Origin: Oxalobacteraceae bacterium AB_14
Lineage (GTDB): Bacteria > Pseudomonadota > Gammaproteobacteria > Burkholderiales > Burkholderiaceae_D
Reading direction: 5' to 3'
DNA length: 64,000 nucleotides
NCBI GenBank assembly: GCA_000381565.1
Contig: KB906724.1
Location: 1,243,697-1,307,696, forward strand
Below, piece after piece: positions 1 through 8,041 of this stretch (the first letter of the stretch is position 1; each line of letters begins with the position of its first letter). Under the pieces are notes generated by a model. It was given only the letters and a program-made list of their open reading frames with translations. It was not told where the DNA came from and made no database searches. The position numbers were made by a program, and so were the translations under genes.

Positions 1-1
1 T

Positions 2-238
2 AAATCGATGTACGAGGCGCTGAACCGCTGCGGCAACCGGCCGGTGCGGGCCTTGCAGCGGCTCTCGGCCCTGCTGTTGAGCGCGGAACAGGCGCGCCTG
101 CTGGAGGCGCGCGAGGCGGATGCGGGGCTGGCCGTCGAACGGCTGGGTTTCCTGTCCGACGGCCGGGTGGTGGAGTTTTGCCGCTCGTATTTCCGCGGCG
201 ATGCCTACGACTTCGTCGCGGAGCTCAGCTCGGTCTGA
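2..238 (+). CDS. GntR-family transcriptional regulator, C-terminal fragment (UTRA domain)
   Basis: The frame is open from the left edge to a TGA at 236-238, so only about the last 78 codons are visible. The final residues (GRVVEFCRSYFRGDAYDF) match the end of a UTRA ligand-binding domain of HutC/FarR-type GntR repressors, where this strand closes the effector pocket. The DNA-binding half lies outside the window, so the regulated pathway cannot be told. The 3' end overlaps the convergent hydrolase gene by 34 bases. Confidence 0.72.
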   Translation, partial: KSMYEALNRCGNRPVRALQRLSALLLSAEQARLLEAREADAGLAVERLGFLSDGRVVEFCRSYFRGDAYDFVAELSSV

Positions 239-1083
239 AACCAGGCCAGCGCGTCTTCCCACAGCGGCTGCGCCCTGGCCCTGAAGTAGCCCATGTGGCC
301 GATGGCGCCGATGCCGGCGCGGGCCGGGTCGATGGTCACGCGGGTGACGCGGGCGTTGCGGTAGCCGGCCATGAAGGCGTCGCGCGAGGAGGGGCCGGCC
401 CACAGGTCGTCCAGCGAGTTGATCGCCAGCACCGGCGTGCGCACCCGGTCGTAGCTGCCGCGGATGCCCGTCATCTTGGGATCGTCGAAGAAGTAGTGCG
501 GGTAGCGGCACCAGTTTTTCCATTGCCGGTATACACTGAGCGGCAAGTCTTCGCCCATGCCCAGCTTGCTCCACGCCAGATAGCCGTGCCAGCCCGTCAG
601 CAGCGGGCCGAGCACATTCCAGGTGAACCAGACCTTGGCCCGTTCCAGCGGCGGCATCCAGCCGTGCCAGCCGGCGCTGGTGCCGAACAGATAGCTGGCG
701 GCGATCTTGTGCTGGTTGGGCAGCAGCCCGAGCGCGTGGCCGCCATACGAGTGGCCGACCAGCAGCAGCGGCACGTTGTCGCTGGCCATGTGCTCGACGG
801 CGGCGGCCAGGTCGAGCCGGCCCCAGTCCAGGAAATCCACGGCGTAGCCCTTCAGGGTGGCCGGCTTGGACAGGCCGATGCCGCGATAGTCCAGGGTCAG
901 CACGCGGTAGCCGCGCGCGGCGGCGAACTCGGCGAAGCGGCGGTAATAGCCTTGCGGCACGCCGGTGGCGTTGGCCACGACCAGGTGGGCCAGCGTGGCG
1001 CCGGCGGCGGGGTAGAGCGTGGCGGCCAGGGGGTAGCCGTCGGCCGCGTGGAGGGTGAGCTGCTCAGTTGCTTGCTTGGTCAT
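205..1083 (-). CDS. alpha/beta hydrolase
   Basis: The 292-residue product has an alpha/beta-hydrolase fold: DYRGIGLS near residues 65-72, the nucleophile elbow GHSYGG with Ser112, and a late Asp/His region (NSLDD, then IGHMGYF) that can complete the triad. There is no signal peptide, so a cytoplasmic esterase or hydrolase of unknown substrate is likely. I chose ATG 1081-1083 because the protein begins MTKQATEQLTLHAADG there; the longer open frame lies inside the TetR gene. The start overlaps the 3' end of that regulator by 20 bases, indicating translational coupling and a regulator-enzyme operon. Confidence 0.82.
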   Translation of the reverse strand: MTKQATEQLTLHAADGYPLAATLYPAAGATLAHLVVANATGVPQGYYRRFAEFAAARGYRVLTLDYRGIGLSKPATLKGYAVDFLDWGRLDLAAAVEHMASDNVPLLLVGHSYGGHALGLLPNQHKIAASYLFGTSAGWHGWMPPLERAKVWFTWNVLGPLLTGWHGYLAWSKLGMGEDLPLSVYRQWKNWCRYPHYFFDDPKMTGIRGSYDRVRTPVLAINSLDDLWAGPSSRDAFMAGYRNARVTRVTIDPARAGIGAIGHMGYFRARAQPLWEDALAWFQTELSSATKS

Positions 1084-1660
1084 TGCGGGGTCCTTGTAGT
1101 TGGGCGCGCAGCAGCGGGAACAGGGTGGCGCCCACCAGTTCCATCGGCGCCACGCTGCCGGCCACGCGCGCTTGCAGCAGCGCGCCTTCATAGGCGGCCA
1201 CGATCAGCGCGGCCAGGCCGGCGGCGTTGGCGATCCTGCCCGAGGCTTCGAAGGCGAGCGCCAGGCGGGCGCGGATGGCGGCAAAGCCGGCGGCCAGCGC
1301 CTGGCGGATGGCGACGTCCTGCGCCGACGATTCCAGCGCCACCGTGGCCAGCGGACAGCCGCGCTGGAAGCCGCTGGCGGCCAGTCCCTGCTGGGCGCGG
1401 GCGATCCACAGCTGCAGCGCCGCCACCGGATCGGCGCCGGGCAGCAGTTTGTCGAGCAGGGCGCACAGATCGGCCACCTGCTGTTCGATGGCCGCCACCG
1501 CCAGCTCGGTCTTGCCGCCGGGGAAGTGGTGGTACAGGCCGCCCTTGGGCGTGGCGGCGGCGGCCAGGATTTCGCTCAGGCCGACGCCGTGCAAGCCCTT
1601 GTGCTGCAAGGCGTTGCCCATGGCGCGGATCAGCCGGTCTCGGGTAGGTGGTGTGGTCAT
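1064..1660 (-). CDS. TetR-family transcriptional regulator (LmrA/YxaF-like)
   Basis: This 198-residue protein has a TetR N-terminal helix-turn-helix: RDRLIRAMGNALQHKG is followed by SEILAAAATPKGGLYHHFPGGK, the recognition helix with the typical GxLYHHF signature. The remainder is the all-helical ligand-binding domain. It is the first gene of a two-gene unit with the alpha/beta hydrolase. A palindrome lies 12 bases upstream of its ATG, so it probably represses itself and the hydrolase. The inducer is unknown. Confidence 0.85.
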   Translation of the reverse strand: MTTPPTRDRLIRAMGNALQHKGLHGVGLSEILAAAATPKGGLYHHFPGGKTELAVAAIEQQVADLCALLDKLLPGADPVAALQLWIARAQQGLAASGFQRGCPLATVALESSAQDVAIRQALAAGFAAIRARLALAFEASGRIANAAGLAALIVAAYEGALLQARVAGSVAPMELVGATLFPLLRAQLQGPRNDQASN

Positions 1661-1671
1661 CGGTGTACTGT

Positions 1672-1689
1672 ACAGACCGGTCGGTCTGT
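1672..1689. promoter_or_regulatory. Palindromic TetR-type operator
   Basis: The arms ACAGACCG and CGGTCTGT form a perfect 8-bp inverted repeat around a 2-bp centre, just upstream of the minus-strand tetR start. AGACCGGTCGGTCT-like palindromes are common operators for LmrA/NemR-type TetR proteins. Binding by the adjacent repressor is inferred. Confidence 0.65.
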
Positions 1690-1710
1690 TGGCAAGCAAA
1701 AAAAATAGTT

Positions 1711-1790
1711 GTCGTTCCCGCGCCAGCGGGAACCCACAGGCCGGGTACCTGCCGGCTCGGTATGGATACCCGCCTGCGCGGGTATGACGT
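1711..1790. repeat. Dispersed bipartite hairpin repeat, copy 1
   Basis: Two short hairpins (GTTCCCGC...GCGGGAAC and ATACCCGC...GCGGGTAT) are separated by about 25 bases, and the outer ends GTCGT/ATGACGT are also complementary. This is the most diverged of six related copies in the window. It lies between tetR and msrC. Confidence 0.8.
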
Positions 1791-1791
1791 G

Positions 1792-2298
1792 TCAGGCCAG
1801 CGTGGCTTCGAGGATCTTGACCAGGGCTTCGATGCCGTCGGCGTCGGTCTGGTCGAAACGGTTCGGCAGCGGGCTGTCGAGGTCGAACACGCCGACGATC
1901 TCGCCGTCCACGCCGCGCACCGGCACCACCAGCTCGGAACGCGAGTTGACGTCGCAGGCGATGTGGCCGGGGAAGGCGTGCACGTCCGCCACGACGATGG
2001 ACTTGCCTTCGACCACGGTGGTGCCGCAGACGCCGCGCCCCTTCTTGATGCGGATGCAGGCCGGCTTGCCCTGGAACGGTCCCAGCACCAGCTCGTCGTC
2101 CCTGAGGAAGTAAAAACCGGCCCAGTTCAGGCCCGGCATGCTGTTGAATACCAGCGAGCTGAAGTTGGCGGTGTTGGCGATCAGGTCGCTTTCGCCGTGG
2201 ACCAGGCCGGTCAGCTGCGGGCGCAGGTCGTCGAACATGGCCAACTTGGCTTCGGGAGTGTCGGTGCCGTAGGCGGTGTCGCTGAGGGTGAAAGTCAT
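1792..2298 (-). CDS. msrC: Free methionine-(R)-sulfoxide reductase (GAF domain)
   Basis: The 168-residue product is a single GAF domain of the fRMsr (MsrC/YebR) family, which reduces free methionine-R-sulfoxide in the cytoplasm using thioredoxin. The three family cysteines are present at positions 81, 91 and 115 (contexts PACIRI, GVCGT, IACDV), and the NWAGFYF and SELVVPV segments fit the family. Length is normal. It lies 78 bases downstream of the same-strand lysR-type gene; no dedicated promoter was identified. It is a protein-repair/oxidative-stress enzyme. Confidence 0.93.
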   Translation of the reverse strand: MTFTLSDTAYGTDTPEAKLAMFDDLRPQLTGLVHGESDLIANTANFSSLVFNSMPGLNWAGFYFLRDDELVLGPFQGKPACIRIKKGRGVCGTTVVEGKSIVVADVHAFPGHIACDVNSRSELVVPVRGVDGEIVGVFDLDSPLPNRFDQTDADGIEALVKILEATLA

Positions 2299-2376
2299 GA
2301 TGATCTTTTAAGAAAAATTTTCCAGGACGATATGGTAGCCGATATTGTGGCAATTTCGGCGCAGGCGCGCTGCCGC

Positions 2377-3267
2377 TCAGCCCAAGGTTGCGCTCGCCAG
2401 CCGGCGCAGCAGGGCGGCGGCCGGATGGCCTTCGGCGACGATCAGGCCCAGGCCGGCGGCCAGTTCGTCGCCCTCCTTCAGCTTGCGGTAGGACACGCCG
2501 CTGCGGCTGACCGCTGCGAACGAGGCCGGCAACAGCGCCATGCCCTTGCCAGCCGCGACGTCGCTCAGCAGCACGTGATGGTCGTGCGGCTCCAGCAGGA
2601 AGCGCGGCGCGAAGCCGTGCTTGCGGAACACCGCGTGGCTGTGGTCGAAGAAGGCCGGCTGGCGGGCCCGCTCGAACCAGTACACCGGCTGGTCTCGCAG
2701 GTCGGCCAGCGCCAGGCTGCGGCGCTTGGCCAGCGGATGGCGGCTCGACAGCGCCACCAGGGTCGGCTGTTTTCCAAGTTGCAGCACCGGCAGCTCGAAG
2801 GTCTTGGTCGGCAGCGCGATGATGGCCGCGTCCAGCCGCCGCGCACGCAGCCGCGCCACCAGCCGCGGCGAGGCGTCGAACACGGTGTCGAGCGCCGCCC
2901 CGGCGCCACTGCCGAGTTCTGCCGAGACGCCGTCGGTGAAAGCGCGGTACAGGTCGGTCTCCATCGACGACGTCATGCCCAGCCGCAGCCGCGCGGCGGG
3001 CTGGCGTGTTTGCAGCGCCTGCTCGGCTTCGTCCAGCAGCGCCAGGATGCGCAGCGCGCGCGGCAGCAGCTCGGCGGCGGCCGGCGTCAGCGCCACGTGC
3101 TGGGTGTCGCGCTCGAACAGCTGGACGCCGAGGCGCTCTTCCATCTGCCGCACCGCGCGGCTCAACGGCGGCTGCGTCATGTGCAGCTGCTCGGCGGCCT
3201 GGCGGAAGTTCAGGCATTGCGCGACGGCGACGAACATCTGCAAGGCGTTGGTATCGAGTCTTCTCAT
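2377..3267 (-). CDS. LysR-family transcriptional regulator
   Basis: The 296-residue protein has the LysR winged helix-turn-helix at residues 4-62 (ALQMFVAVAQCLNFRQAAEQ, then TQPPLSRAVRQMEERLG) followed by a two-lobed substrate-binding domain. It is divergently transcribed from an aldo/keto reductase whose ATG is 90 bases away, the usual arrangement for a LysR regulator and its target. An inverted repeat overlaps its own start codon. The effector is unknown. Confidence 0.9.
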   Translation of the reverse strand: MRRLDTNALQMFVAVAQCLNFRQAAEQLHMTQPPLSRAVRQMEERLGVQLFERDTQHVALTPAAAELLPRALRILALLDEAEQALQTRQPAARLRLGMTSSMETDLYRAFTDGVSAELGSGAGAALDTVFDASPRLVARLRARRLDAAIIALPTKTFELPVLQLGKQPTLVALSSRHPLAKRRSLALADLRDQPVYWFERARQPAFFDHSHAVFRKHGFAPRFLLEPHDHHVLLSDVAAGKGMALLPASFAAVSRSGVSYRKLKEGDELAAGLGLIVAEGHPAAALLRRLASATLG

Positions 3268-3285
3268 GATACTGAAAAGGTATCA
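3267..3285. promoter_or_regulatory. Candidate LysR operator
   Basis: TGATAC and GTATCA form a perfect 6-bp inverted repeat with 7 bases between, matching the T-N11-A architecture of LysR sites. It begins at the first base of the lysR-type ATG, a position suited to autorepression and to activating the divergent reductase gene. Confidence 0.5.
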
Positions 3286-3356
3286 CGATTTTGCACATTC
3301 CGCCTGCCGCGCACAGTGGCTAGACTCGCCCCCATAGACCAACAACGGAGTTCAGC

Positions 3357-4310
<954 letters not shown>

Positions 4311-4324
4311 TGAGCGACTCCTAG

Positions 4325-4454
4325 CCGTTTTCCGAAACACTCCTACGTTCGTTGTAGGCAGCCTCCGATGGCGCGCGCGCGCGGCTCGCGCTACTCTTGG
4401 AGGCAGTGCGCTGCGGCCCACGCGCCGCGCGCGTTTGTTGACCATCGAAAACGG
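4325..4454. repeat. 130-nt structured inverted-repeat element
   Basis: The outer arms CCGTTTTCCGA (4325-4335) and TCGAAAACGG (4445-4454) pair with one bulge. Inside are a CCTAC/GTAGG hairpin, a GCCTCC/GGAGGC stem and long GC-alternating arms. It sits between the aldo/keto reductase and a small gene whose weak Shine-Dalgarno overlaps the right arm. It may be a MITE-like repeat, a structured leader or a terminator; no T-tract follows. Confidence 0.5.
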
Positions 4455-4461
4455 ATAACAT

Positions 4462-4668
4462 ATGTCGACCAGAAAAAAAAGCGCCGTCTTGCCGCGTCAG
4501 GGGAAACCGAGAATATCGTCCAACGGAGAAAAAGCAGTGCCATACGGGCCGCCAAGGCTGTCGCCGGAGATCCAGGCCATGCTGATGGTGGGCGAGGAGC
4601 AGGTCATCATCAATCAGGAGGTGAACGACAAGCTGTGCCTCATGACGGAATTCATCGATTGCGTCTGA
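4462..4668 (+). CDS. Hypothetical small protein
   Basis: This 68-residue frame starts with ATG seven bases after the right arm of the inverted repeat. The N-terminal half is basic (MSTRKKSAVLPRQGKP) and the C-terminal half mixed (SPEIQAMLMVGEEQVIINQE). No domain, signal peptide or membrane segment is recognised. The Shine-Dalgarno (ACGGA) is weak and could be masked by the hairpin. About 170 bases without an evident gene follow, presumably holding the promoter of the next gene. Confidence 0.4.
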   Translation: MSTRKKSAVLPRQGKPRISSNGEKAVPYGPPRLSPEIQAMLMVGEEQVIINQEVNDKLCLMTEFIDCV

Positions 4669-4839
4669 ACCGGCGCCGTGGTGAGGGACATTCGGTTAGG
4701 CATACCAACTGGTACAAGGAATGGTCCTACGTCGCTGCCTGCAAGCGTCCTATATTGTGCGGCTGGGTCGTGCACTACGATGGCTACTCCTGTGTAGCAA
4801 GCAGGATCAGTTAGCGGTAGTTTTTACGAGGAGACCATC

Positions 4840-5199
4840 ATGGCAACTTCCAACCAAGGCAATGACCAGGGCAGCAAGCAGGGCGACAAGTCGGGCAGCC
4901 AGCAGAAGGACACGAGCAAGCGCGGCTTCGCGTCCATGGACCCGGAACAGCAGCGTGAGATCGCGGCCGAAGGCGGTCGGGCGGCCCACGAGAAAGGCAC
5001 GGCGCACGAGTTCACTTCGGAAGAAGCGCGCCGCGCCGGCAGCATGAGCCACAAGAACGATGCGCGTAGCAGCCAGAGCAGCACACCGGGCAGCGCATCG
5101 CAGAGCGGCAGCAAGGACGACGAGGACGACAACAGCAAGGGCGGTCGCAGCGGCTCCAGCCGTTCGGGATCGTCGAGCGGTTCCAGCTCCAAGTCCTAA
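4840..5199 (+). CDS. KGG-motif general stress protein
   Basis: The 119-residue, very hydrophilic protein carries the KGG/ConA-type stress motif (GFASMDPEQQREIAAEGG, then a second GxxxS/T-E-E-A-RRAG unit) between Gln/Ser/Lys-rich ends; the tail is nearly all Ser, Gly, Asp and Arg. Such proteins (GsiB/YciG type) accumulate under stress and in stationary phase and are probably disordered. A GAGGAG Shine-Dalgarno precedes the ATG. A strong GC hairpin follows the stop codon. Confidence 0.85.
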   Translation: MATSNQGNDQGSKQGDKSGSQQKDTSKRGFASMDPEQQREIAAEGGRAAHEKGTAHEFTSEEARRAGSMSHKNDARSSQSSTPGSASQSGSKDDEDDNSKGGRSGSSRSGSSSGSSSKS

Positions 5200-5217
5200 G
5201 CGCTGACAGGTAGTTGG

Positions 5218-5245
5218 CCGCCCGCGCAGGTTTCCGTGCGGGCGG
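5218..5245 (+). terminator. GC-rich hairpin after the KGG gene
   Basis: CCGCCCGC (5218-5225) pairs with GCGGGCGG (5238-5245) across a 12-base loop, 18 bases after the KGG stop codon. There is no clean T-tract, so it may be a weak intrinsic terminator or an mRNA-stabilising hairpin. Confidence 0.45.
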
Positions 5246-5250
5246 CGTTC

Positions 5251-5330
5251 GTCATTCCCGCGAAAGCGGGAATCCATACTGCGCATCTGCAGCAGGCGGC
5301 GTATGGATTTCCGCGTGCGCGGGAATGACG
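5251..5330. repeat. Dispersed bipartite hairpin repeat, copy 2
   Basis: The left half contains GTCATTCCCGC...GCGGGAATCCAT and the right half ATGGATTTCCGC...GCGGGAATGACG. It lies between the convergent KGG and pyridoxamine-oxidase-like genes and ends a few bases from the latter's stop codon. Confidence 0.85.
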
Positions 5331-5336
5331 TATCCG

Positions 5337-5834
5337 CTACAGGCAGATCGTCGTATGCGGCCCCGTCTGCTGCGGCGTGCGGCCGCCGATGGCGGCGCTG
5401 GCCAGCTCGAACAGCTGCTTCATCCTGCTGGCGCCGGCATCCCAATATTCGGCGGACTGGATGCGCACCCGTATCAACGCCAGGTGCGGATCGTCCAGGC
5501 CGCCGGGAAACCAGCTGCGCGTCATCGGGCGCCACAGCTCGCGCGCCTTGGCGCGGTCCTTCACCAGGCTGGCCTGCCCGGACACCGACAGGTACAGGTG
5601 CTCCGCCGGATTGCAAAAACTGATGTTGACACCTGGGTGGCGCTGCATGGCGGCGGTAAAGTCGGCATCGTCCGCCGTGAAAAACCACATATTGCCTTCG
5701 TTGTCGAGTTGCTGCGGCGTCAGCGGGCGGCTGCTGAGCGCGTTCTCGTCGTCGCAAGTGGTGAACATGCCGAAGCGCACATCCTTGATCTTGGCGGCCA
5801 GCGTGGCGATTTGTTCCTGATTGTAGAGTGGCAT
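5337..5834 (-). CDS. Pyridoxamine 5'-phosphate oxidase-like general stress protein
   Basis: The 165-residue protein has the split-barrel flavin-binding fold of the general stress protein 26 family: IKDVRFGMFTTCDDENALSSRPLTPQ, then GNMWFFTADDADF, VNISFCNP and LYLSVSGQASLVKD. These small cytoplasmic proteins bind FMN or a deazaflavin; the substrate is not predictable. GGAGGCGC precedes the ATG. It is divergent from the Fur-controlled operon and near the KGG protein, consistent with a stress-related neighbourhood. Confidence 0.87.
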   Translation of the reverse strand: MPLYNQEQIATLAAKIKDVRFGMFTTCDDENALSSRPLTPQQLDNEGNMWFFTADDADFTAAMQRHPGVNISFCNPAEHLYLSVSGQASLVKDRAKARELWRPMTRSWFPGGLDDPHLALIRVRIQSAEYWDAGASRMKQLFELASAAIGGRTPQQTGPHTTICL

Positions 5835-5946
5835 GATGCGCCTCCGTGAAGATGGTGGACAGCGTTATGTTCCACCATAGCCGTATAGCTGGGAGAGCAC
5901 TGTGCGTGACCTCACCTAGCTTTACATTGGCGATACATGCTGGCGG

Positions 5947-5975
5947 TTGACTTTGCAAATGATAATCATTATCAT
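5947..5975 (+). promoter_or_regulatory. Sigma-70 promoter overlapped by a Fur box
   Basis: TTGACT (5947-5952) and TATCAT (5970-5975) are spaced by 17 bases. The segment 5955-5973 (GCAAATGATAATCATTATC) matches the 19-bp Fur consensus at 17 positions and covers the spacer and most of the -10, the classic layout for iron-dependent repression. It lies 29 bases before the PepSY gene start. Confidence 0.85.
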
Positions 5976-6003
5976 CTACTTTTCACCGATTGAAGGATAG
6001 CCC

Positions 6004-6651
6004 TTGAGCGCCCAAGCCGCAGCCTCCGCCCGCAACGCCAGCCGTGCCATATGGCTCAAGCATCTGCACCAATGGCATTGGGTCAGTTCGGCGATGTGCT
6101 TGATGGGCATGTTCTTGTTCAGCATTACCGGCATCACGCTCAACCATTCGTCGCAGATCGAGGCCAAGCCGGCCGTCGTGCGCCAGCAGGCGACCGCGCC
6201 GGCCGCGCTGACGGCGCAGCTGCGCGCCTACGCCGCCGGCCACGACGGCGCCAGGCAGCCGCTGCCGGCCGCCGCCGAGCAATGGCTGCGCGACACCTGG
6301 AAGATACAGGCCGGCGGTCGCGTCGCCGAGTGGGCCGCCGATGAGGTCTACCTGCCGCTGCCCAAGGCCGGCGGCGACGCCTGGGTGCGCATCGCGCTGG
6401 AGGACGGCGCCGCCGAATTCGAAGATACCGACCGCGGCTGGATCTCCTGGCTCAACGACGTGCACAAGGGCCGCAACACCGGCAGCGCCTGGAACTGGTT
6501 CATCGACATCTTTGCCGGCGCCTGCCTGGTGTTCTGCGTCACCGGCTTGCTGATCCTGAAATTCCACGCGGCCAACCGGCCGTTCACCTGGCCGATGGTG
6601 GGCCTGGGCATCCTGATTCCTTTTGTCATTGCGCTGCTGTTCATTCATTAA
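6004..6651 (+). CDS. PepSY-associated membrane protein (PepSY_TM-like)
   Basis: The 215-residue protein has an N-terminal membrane anchor (WHWVSSAMCLMGMFLFSITGITL), a periplasmic PepSY-like domain, and two C-terminal transmembrane segments (FAGACLVFCVTGLLILKF and VGLGILIPFVIALLFIH). His residues at the membrane faces (HLHQWHW, LNHSS) recall the haem-ligand patterns of PepSY_TM reductases. Initiation is probably at TTG 6004 with AAGGA six bases upstream. It is the first gene behind the Fur box, so iron starvation should induce it. The likely role is transmembrane electron transfer to periplasmic flavin or iron. Confidence 0.82.
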   Translation: MSAQAAASARNASRAIWLKHLHQWHWVSSAMCLMGMFLFSITGITLNHSSQIEAKPAVVRQQATAPAALTAQLRAYAAGHDGARQPLPAAAEQWLRDTWKIQAGGRVAEWAADEVYLPLPKAGGDAWVRIALEDGAAEFEDTDRGWISWLNDVHKGRNTGSAWNWFIDIFAGACLVFCVTGLLILKFHAANRPFTWPMVGLGILIPFVIALLFIH

Positions 6652-6669
6652 ACTCACCACAGGCACTCC

Positions 6670-7185
6670 ATGAAATTACGTTATTCCATCGCCCTCAGTC
6701 TGCCGCTGGCCAGCGCCACGGCCATGGGCGCCGAGCTGGCGCTCAAACTCGAAGTGCCGCAACTGAACGTGGCTGAATACCACCGTCCCTACATCGCCGC
6801 GTGGCTGGAGAACGCCGACCAGAAAGTGGTCGCCAACCTGGCCGTGCTGTACGACGTCAAGAAGAAGGACAACGCCGGCAGCAAGTGGCTCAAGGATGTG
6901 CGCCAGTGGTGGCGCAAGAGCGGCCGCGACGTGGCAATGCCGATGGACGGCGTCAGCGGCGCGACCAAGGCGCCGGGCGAGCAGACGCTGACCTTCCCTG
7001 GCGCGAAGGCGGCGCTGGACAAGCTGCCGGCCGGACAATACACGCTGGTGGTGGAGGCGGCGCGCGAAGCCGGCGGCCGCGAGGCGGTCAAGGTGCCGCT
7101 GCAGTGGCCGCCGAAGTCGGCGCAGAACGTGAGCGGCCAGGGCAAGGAAGAACTGGGCGCTGTGGTGGTACAACTCAAACCTTAA
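6670..7185 (+). CDS. DUF2271 periplasmic protein with predicted covalent FMN site
   Basis: This 171-residue protein has a Sec signal peptide (MKLRYSIALSLPLASATAMGA) and a DUF2271 domain. Residues 93-99 read DGVSGAT, which fits the D-x-x-[S/T]-G-A-[S/T] motif that ApbE flavin transferases modify; Thr99 would carry FMN. Aromatic and basic residues (VRQWWRKSGRD) lie just before it. It begins 18 bases after the PepSY gene, and apbE is two genes downstream. I infer a periplasmic flavoprotein that passes electrons onward; flavinylation is not shown directly. Confidence 0.82.
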   Translation: MKLRYSIALSLPLASATAMGAELALKLEVPQLNVAEYHRPYIAAWLENADQKVVANLAVLYDVKKKDNAGSKWLKDVRQWWRKSGRDVAMPMDGVSGATKAPGEQTLTFPGAKAALDKLPAGQYTLVVEAAREAGGREAVKVPLQWPPKSAQNVSGQGKEELGAVVVQLKP

Positions 7186-7193
7186 GGCTGTTC

Positions 7194-8024
7194 ATGAAAC
7201 TGTATAAATCGTTGATCGCCGTGGCGCTGGCCGGCCTGTCGGCCGTATCGCTGAACGCCCAGGCGCACAAGCCGTGGCTGCTGCCGTCGTCGACCATCGT
7301 CGAAGGCAAGGAAGCCTGGCTGACCGTGGACGCCGCCATTTCCGAAGGCCTGTTCGATATCGACCACCAGCCGCTCAAGCTGGACGGCATCGTCATCACC
7401 GGCCCGGACGGCGGCAAGCTGGCCATGGAAAACGTCAACAAGGGCAAGCTGCGCAACACCTTCGACCTCAAGCTGCCGAAACCCGGCACCTACAAGATCG
7501 CGCTGGTGACGCAGGGCGTGATGGGCCGCTACAAGAACAGGGAAGGCGAAATGAAGCGTTTCCGCAGCAGCGAGGAAACGCTGGCCAAGGACGTGCCGGC
7601 CGATGCGAGCGATGTCAGGCTGACGCGCATGCACAGCCGCCTGGAAACCTTCGTCTCGACCGGCAGGCCGGACCTGGCGGTGTTCAAGCCGACCGGCGTC
7701 GGCCTGGAACTGGTGCCGGTGACGCACCCGAACGATATGCGCGCGGGCGAGAAGGCCACCTGGCGCTTCCTGCTGGACGGCAAGCCGGCCGCCAACCAGG
7801 GCTTCAGCCTGATCCCCGGCGGCGTGCGCTATCGCGGCACCCTGGGCGAGCTGCGCAAGAACACCGACGCCAACGGCGAGGCGACGTTCGAGCTGCCGGC
7901 CGCGGGCATGTACCTGGTCAGCAGCGCCTGGCCGGCCGCCGCGCCGCAAGCGCCGGGCCAGCCGCCGCAGATGCCGCCACGCCGCGTCAGCTATGCGGCG
8001 ACGGTGGAAATCCTGCCGCAATAA
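7194..8024 (+). CDS. DUF4198 periplasmic protein
   Basis: The 276-residue protein has a signal peptide ending in SLNAQA-H, then HKPWLLPSSTIVEGKEAWLTV, the N-terminal signature of DUF4198 (related to periplasmic NikM/CbiK-type and metal-linked binding domains). Two beta-sandwich-like halves follow; the second has GVRYRGTLGELRKNTDANGEATF, typical of carboxypeptidase-regulatory-like folds. The mature N-terminal His could bind a metal. It starts nine bases after DUF2271 within the Fur-controlled operon. A metal or substrate-binding partner of the reductase is plausible but unproven. Confidence 0.83.
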   Translation: MKLYKSLIAVALAGLSAVSLNAQAHKPWLLPSSTIVEGKEAWLTVDAAISEGLFDIDHQPLKLDGIVITGPDGGKLAMENVNKGKLRNTFDLKLPKPGTYKIALVTQGVMGRYKNREGEMKRFRSSEETLAKDVPADASDVRLTRMHSRLETFVSTGRPDLAVFKPTGVGLELVPVTHPNDMRAGEKATWRFLLDGKPAANQGFSLIPGGVRYRGTLGELRKNTDANGEATFELPAAGMYLVSSAWPAAAPQAPGQPPQMPPRRVSYAATVEILPQ

Positions 8025-8041
8025 GGCGCAGTACGCTCGCC

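Noticed and set aside
1064..3298. A 744-codon minus-strand frame spanning the TetR, msrC and LysR genes
   Set aside because: Only its last part is the real TetR gene; the rest runs through msrC and the LysR gene in the wrong frame with Arg/Ala-rich noise.
4368..4814. A 148-codon plus-strand frame over the structured element and small gene
   Set aside because: It starts inside the inverted repeat, has no ribosome site and a random-looking composition; the shorter overlapping frame is more plausible.
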